Shown one piece after another: positions 4,824-5,414 of a DNA stretch of 5,414 bases (position 1 is the stretch's first letter; each line of letters starts with the position of its first letter). The DNA is from JANQGH01 sp039819285 (GTDB taxonomy: Bacteria > Pseudomonadota > Alphaproteobacteria > DSM-16000 > Inquilinaceae), in assembly GCA_039819285.1 (NCBI GenBank), contig JBCBSH010000259.1:1-5414 (forward strand), read 5' to 3'. A program made the position numbers and the translations under genes. The notes under the pieces were generated by a model that was not told where the DNA came from, did not search any database, and worked only from the letters and a program-made list of their open reading frames with translations.

Positions 4824-5414
4824 CTAGGCCGCTTGTTCAGATCGTGCGGCCAGGAAATCGTCGATGATGCCGGCGGCGGTTTGGGCGCCCTGTTCGGCCT
4901 GGATGGCGCGACCTAGCGCGGCCGCGCGGTCGATTACCGTCTGGTCGCTTGTTTGGGCGATGGCGTTGGCGAGGGCATCGGCGGTCAGCTGTTTTTGCGG
5001 CAGCGGGTCTGGGCCGGCGCCGAGGGCGGCGACGCGGCGCGCCCAGAAGGGCTGATCGCCGAACACCGGGCAGAGGATCGACGGCCGGCCCCAGCGCAGC
5101 GCCTCATGCGTGGTGCCGGCGCCGCCATGATGGACGATCGCCGCGCAGCGCGGGAACAGCCAGTCATGCGGGGCGGCCTCCAGCATCAGGATGCGGTCGG
5201 ACGAGGGCGTTGCCCGCAGATCTCTGGCCAGACCGCCCCAGCCGGTGGCCAGGATGCCGCGGGCACCGGCCTGGTGGATCGCGCCGACAACGGCGGCGGT
5301 CAGGCGGTCGGCGTCCTTTGCCGGCATGCTGCCGAAGCCGACATAGATCGGGGGCGGTCTGGCCAGAGATCTGCGGGCAACGCCCTCGTCCGACCGCATC
5401 CTGATGCTGGAGGC
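4824..5414 (-). CDS. GT1-family glycosyltransferase (UGT/sterol-glucosyltransferase-like), C-terminal part; 5' end scrambled by an inverted repeat
   Basis: The trustworthy part reads from about 5356 down to TAG at 4826-4824, roughly 175 residues. It is the nucleotide-sugar-binding C-terminal domain of a GT-B fold enzyme: PPIYVGFGSMP opens the domain, then ATGWGGL, LEAAPHDWLFPRCAAIVHH, the donor-binding HHGGAGTTHEAL block, GDQPFWARRVAALGAGP, and a closing helix. This arrangement is that of UDP-glucose:sterol glucosyltransferases and antibiotic/lipid GT1 enzymes; the acceptor domain, which decides the substrate, is missing. Full-length members have about 400 or more residues, so at least half is absent. 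Upstream of about 5351 the frame stays open to the window edge but encodes an antisense copy of its own internal segment. The ATG at 5399 lies in that copy and is not a credible start. Location is probably cytosolic or peripheral to the membrane. It is convergent with the DCC gene. Confidence 0.85.
   Translation of the reverse strand, partial: ASSIRMRSDEGVARRSLARPPPIYVGFGSMPAKDADRLTAAVVGAIHQAGARGILATGWGGLARDLRATPSSDRILMLEAAPHDWLFPRCAAIVHHGGAGTTHEALRWGRPSILCPVFGDQPFWARRVAALGAGPDPLPQKQLTADALANAIAQTSDQTVIDRAAALGRAIQAEQGAQTAAGIIDDFLAARSEQAA
5176..5239 (+). repeat. Left arm of a perfect 64-bp inverted repeat (native copy inside the glycosyltransferase gene)
   Basis: Bases 5176-5239 are identical to the reverse complement of 5351-5414 (positions pair as x and 10590 minus x), with a mismatch at 5240/5350. 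On the minus strand this arm encodes conserved glycosyltransferase sequence from GGLARDL to MLEA, so it is the original copy. The repeat could extend left of 5176, but its partner would lie beyond the window. Confidence 0.97.
5351..5414 (-). repeat. Right arm of the 64-bp inverted repeat, at the window end
   Basis: This is the exact reverse complement of 5176-5239, separated from it by 111 nt. On the plus strand it reads GGLARDLRATPSSDRILMLEA, that is, glycosyltransferase sequence in the wrong orientation. It ends exactly at the last base, as expected of a contig-end fold-back chimera, although a true inverted duplication cannot be excluded from one window. Confidence 0.95.

Noticed and set aside
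5351..5414. Terminal inverted repeat of an insertion sequence or transposon end.
   Set aside because: There is no transposase, no target-site duplication, and the left arm is ordinary coding sequence of a glycosyltransferase, so an IS end is not supported.

Overview
The window is GC-rich (roughly two thirds G+C), with short intergenic gaps, NNC/NNG-biased codons and Shine-Dalgarno starts. It looks like a chromosomal fragment of a high-GC proteobacterium, and I would guess an alphaproteobacterium. That placement is inference from composition and gene families; no rRNA, tRNA, phage, IS or CRISPR signal is present to fix it.

Layout from left to right. Positions 1-2310 (minus strand) hold a tight two-gene operon: a long integral-membrane sterol desaturase/fatty acid hydroxylase family protein, then, 6 nt after its stop, a GH3-family acyl-adenylating enzyme that runs off the left edge. 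Positions 2552-3085 (minus) encode a RibD/DHFR-like reductase with its own ribosome binding site and a possible terminator after it. Positions 3330-3734 (minus) encode a small NTF2-like (SnoaL/DUF4440-type) protein. A 173-nt divergent intergenic region carrying two short perfect palindromes separates it from a plus-strand pair: a SnoaL-like ester-cyclase-type protein (3908-4336) and a DCC-family thiol-disulfide oxidoreductase (4347-4811). Convergent with that pair, on the minus strand from 4824 to the right edge, is the C-terminal half of a GT1 (UGT/sterol-glucosyltransferase-like) glycosyltransferase.

Two points matter most. First, the desaturase-GH3 pair is spaced like a translationally coupled unit. 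It suggests a lipid or isoprenoid oxygenation step linked to carboxylate activation, but no substrate can be read from the sequence. Second, the last 64 bases (5351-5414) are an exact inverted copy of 5176-5239 inside the same glycosyltransferase gene. This destroys the expected upstream part of the gene and ends exactly at the window edge. The simplest reading is a fold-back chimera at a contig end, so the apparent ATG at 5399 and everything upstream of about 5351 should not be trusted as glycosyltransferase protein.

The middle genes (reductase, two NTF2-fold proteins, DCC protein) are common accessory enzymes of environmental bacteria. I see no sign that they form one pathway. Apart from the inverted repeat, the window looks ordinary, and I do not find convincing evidence of a novel defence or mobile system.
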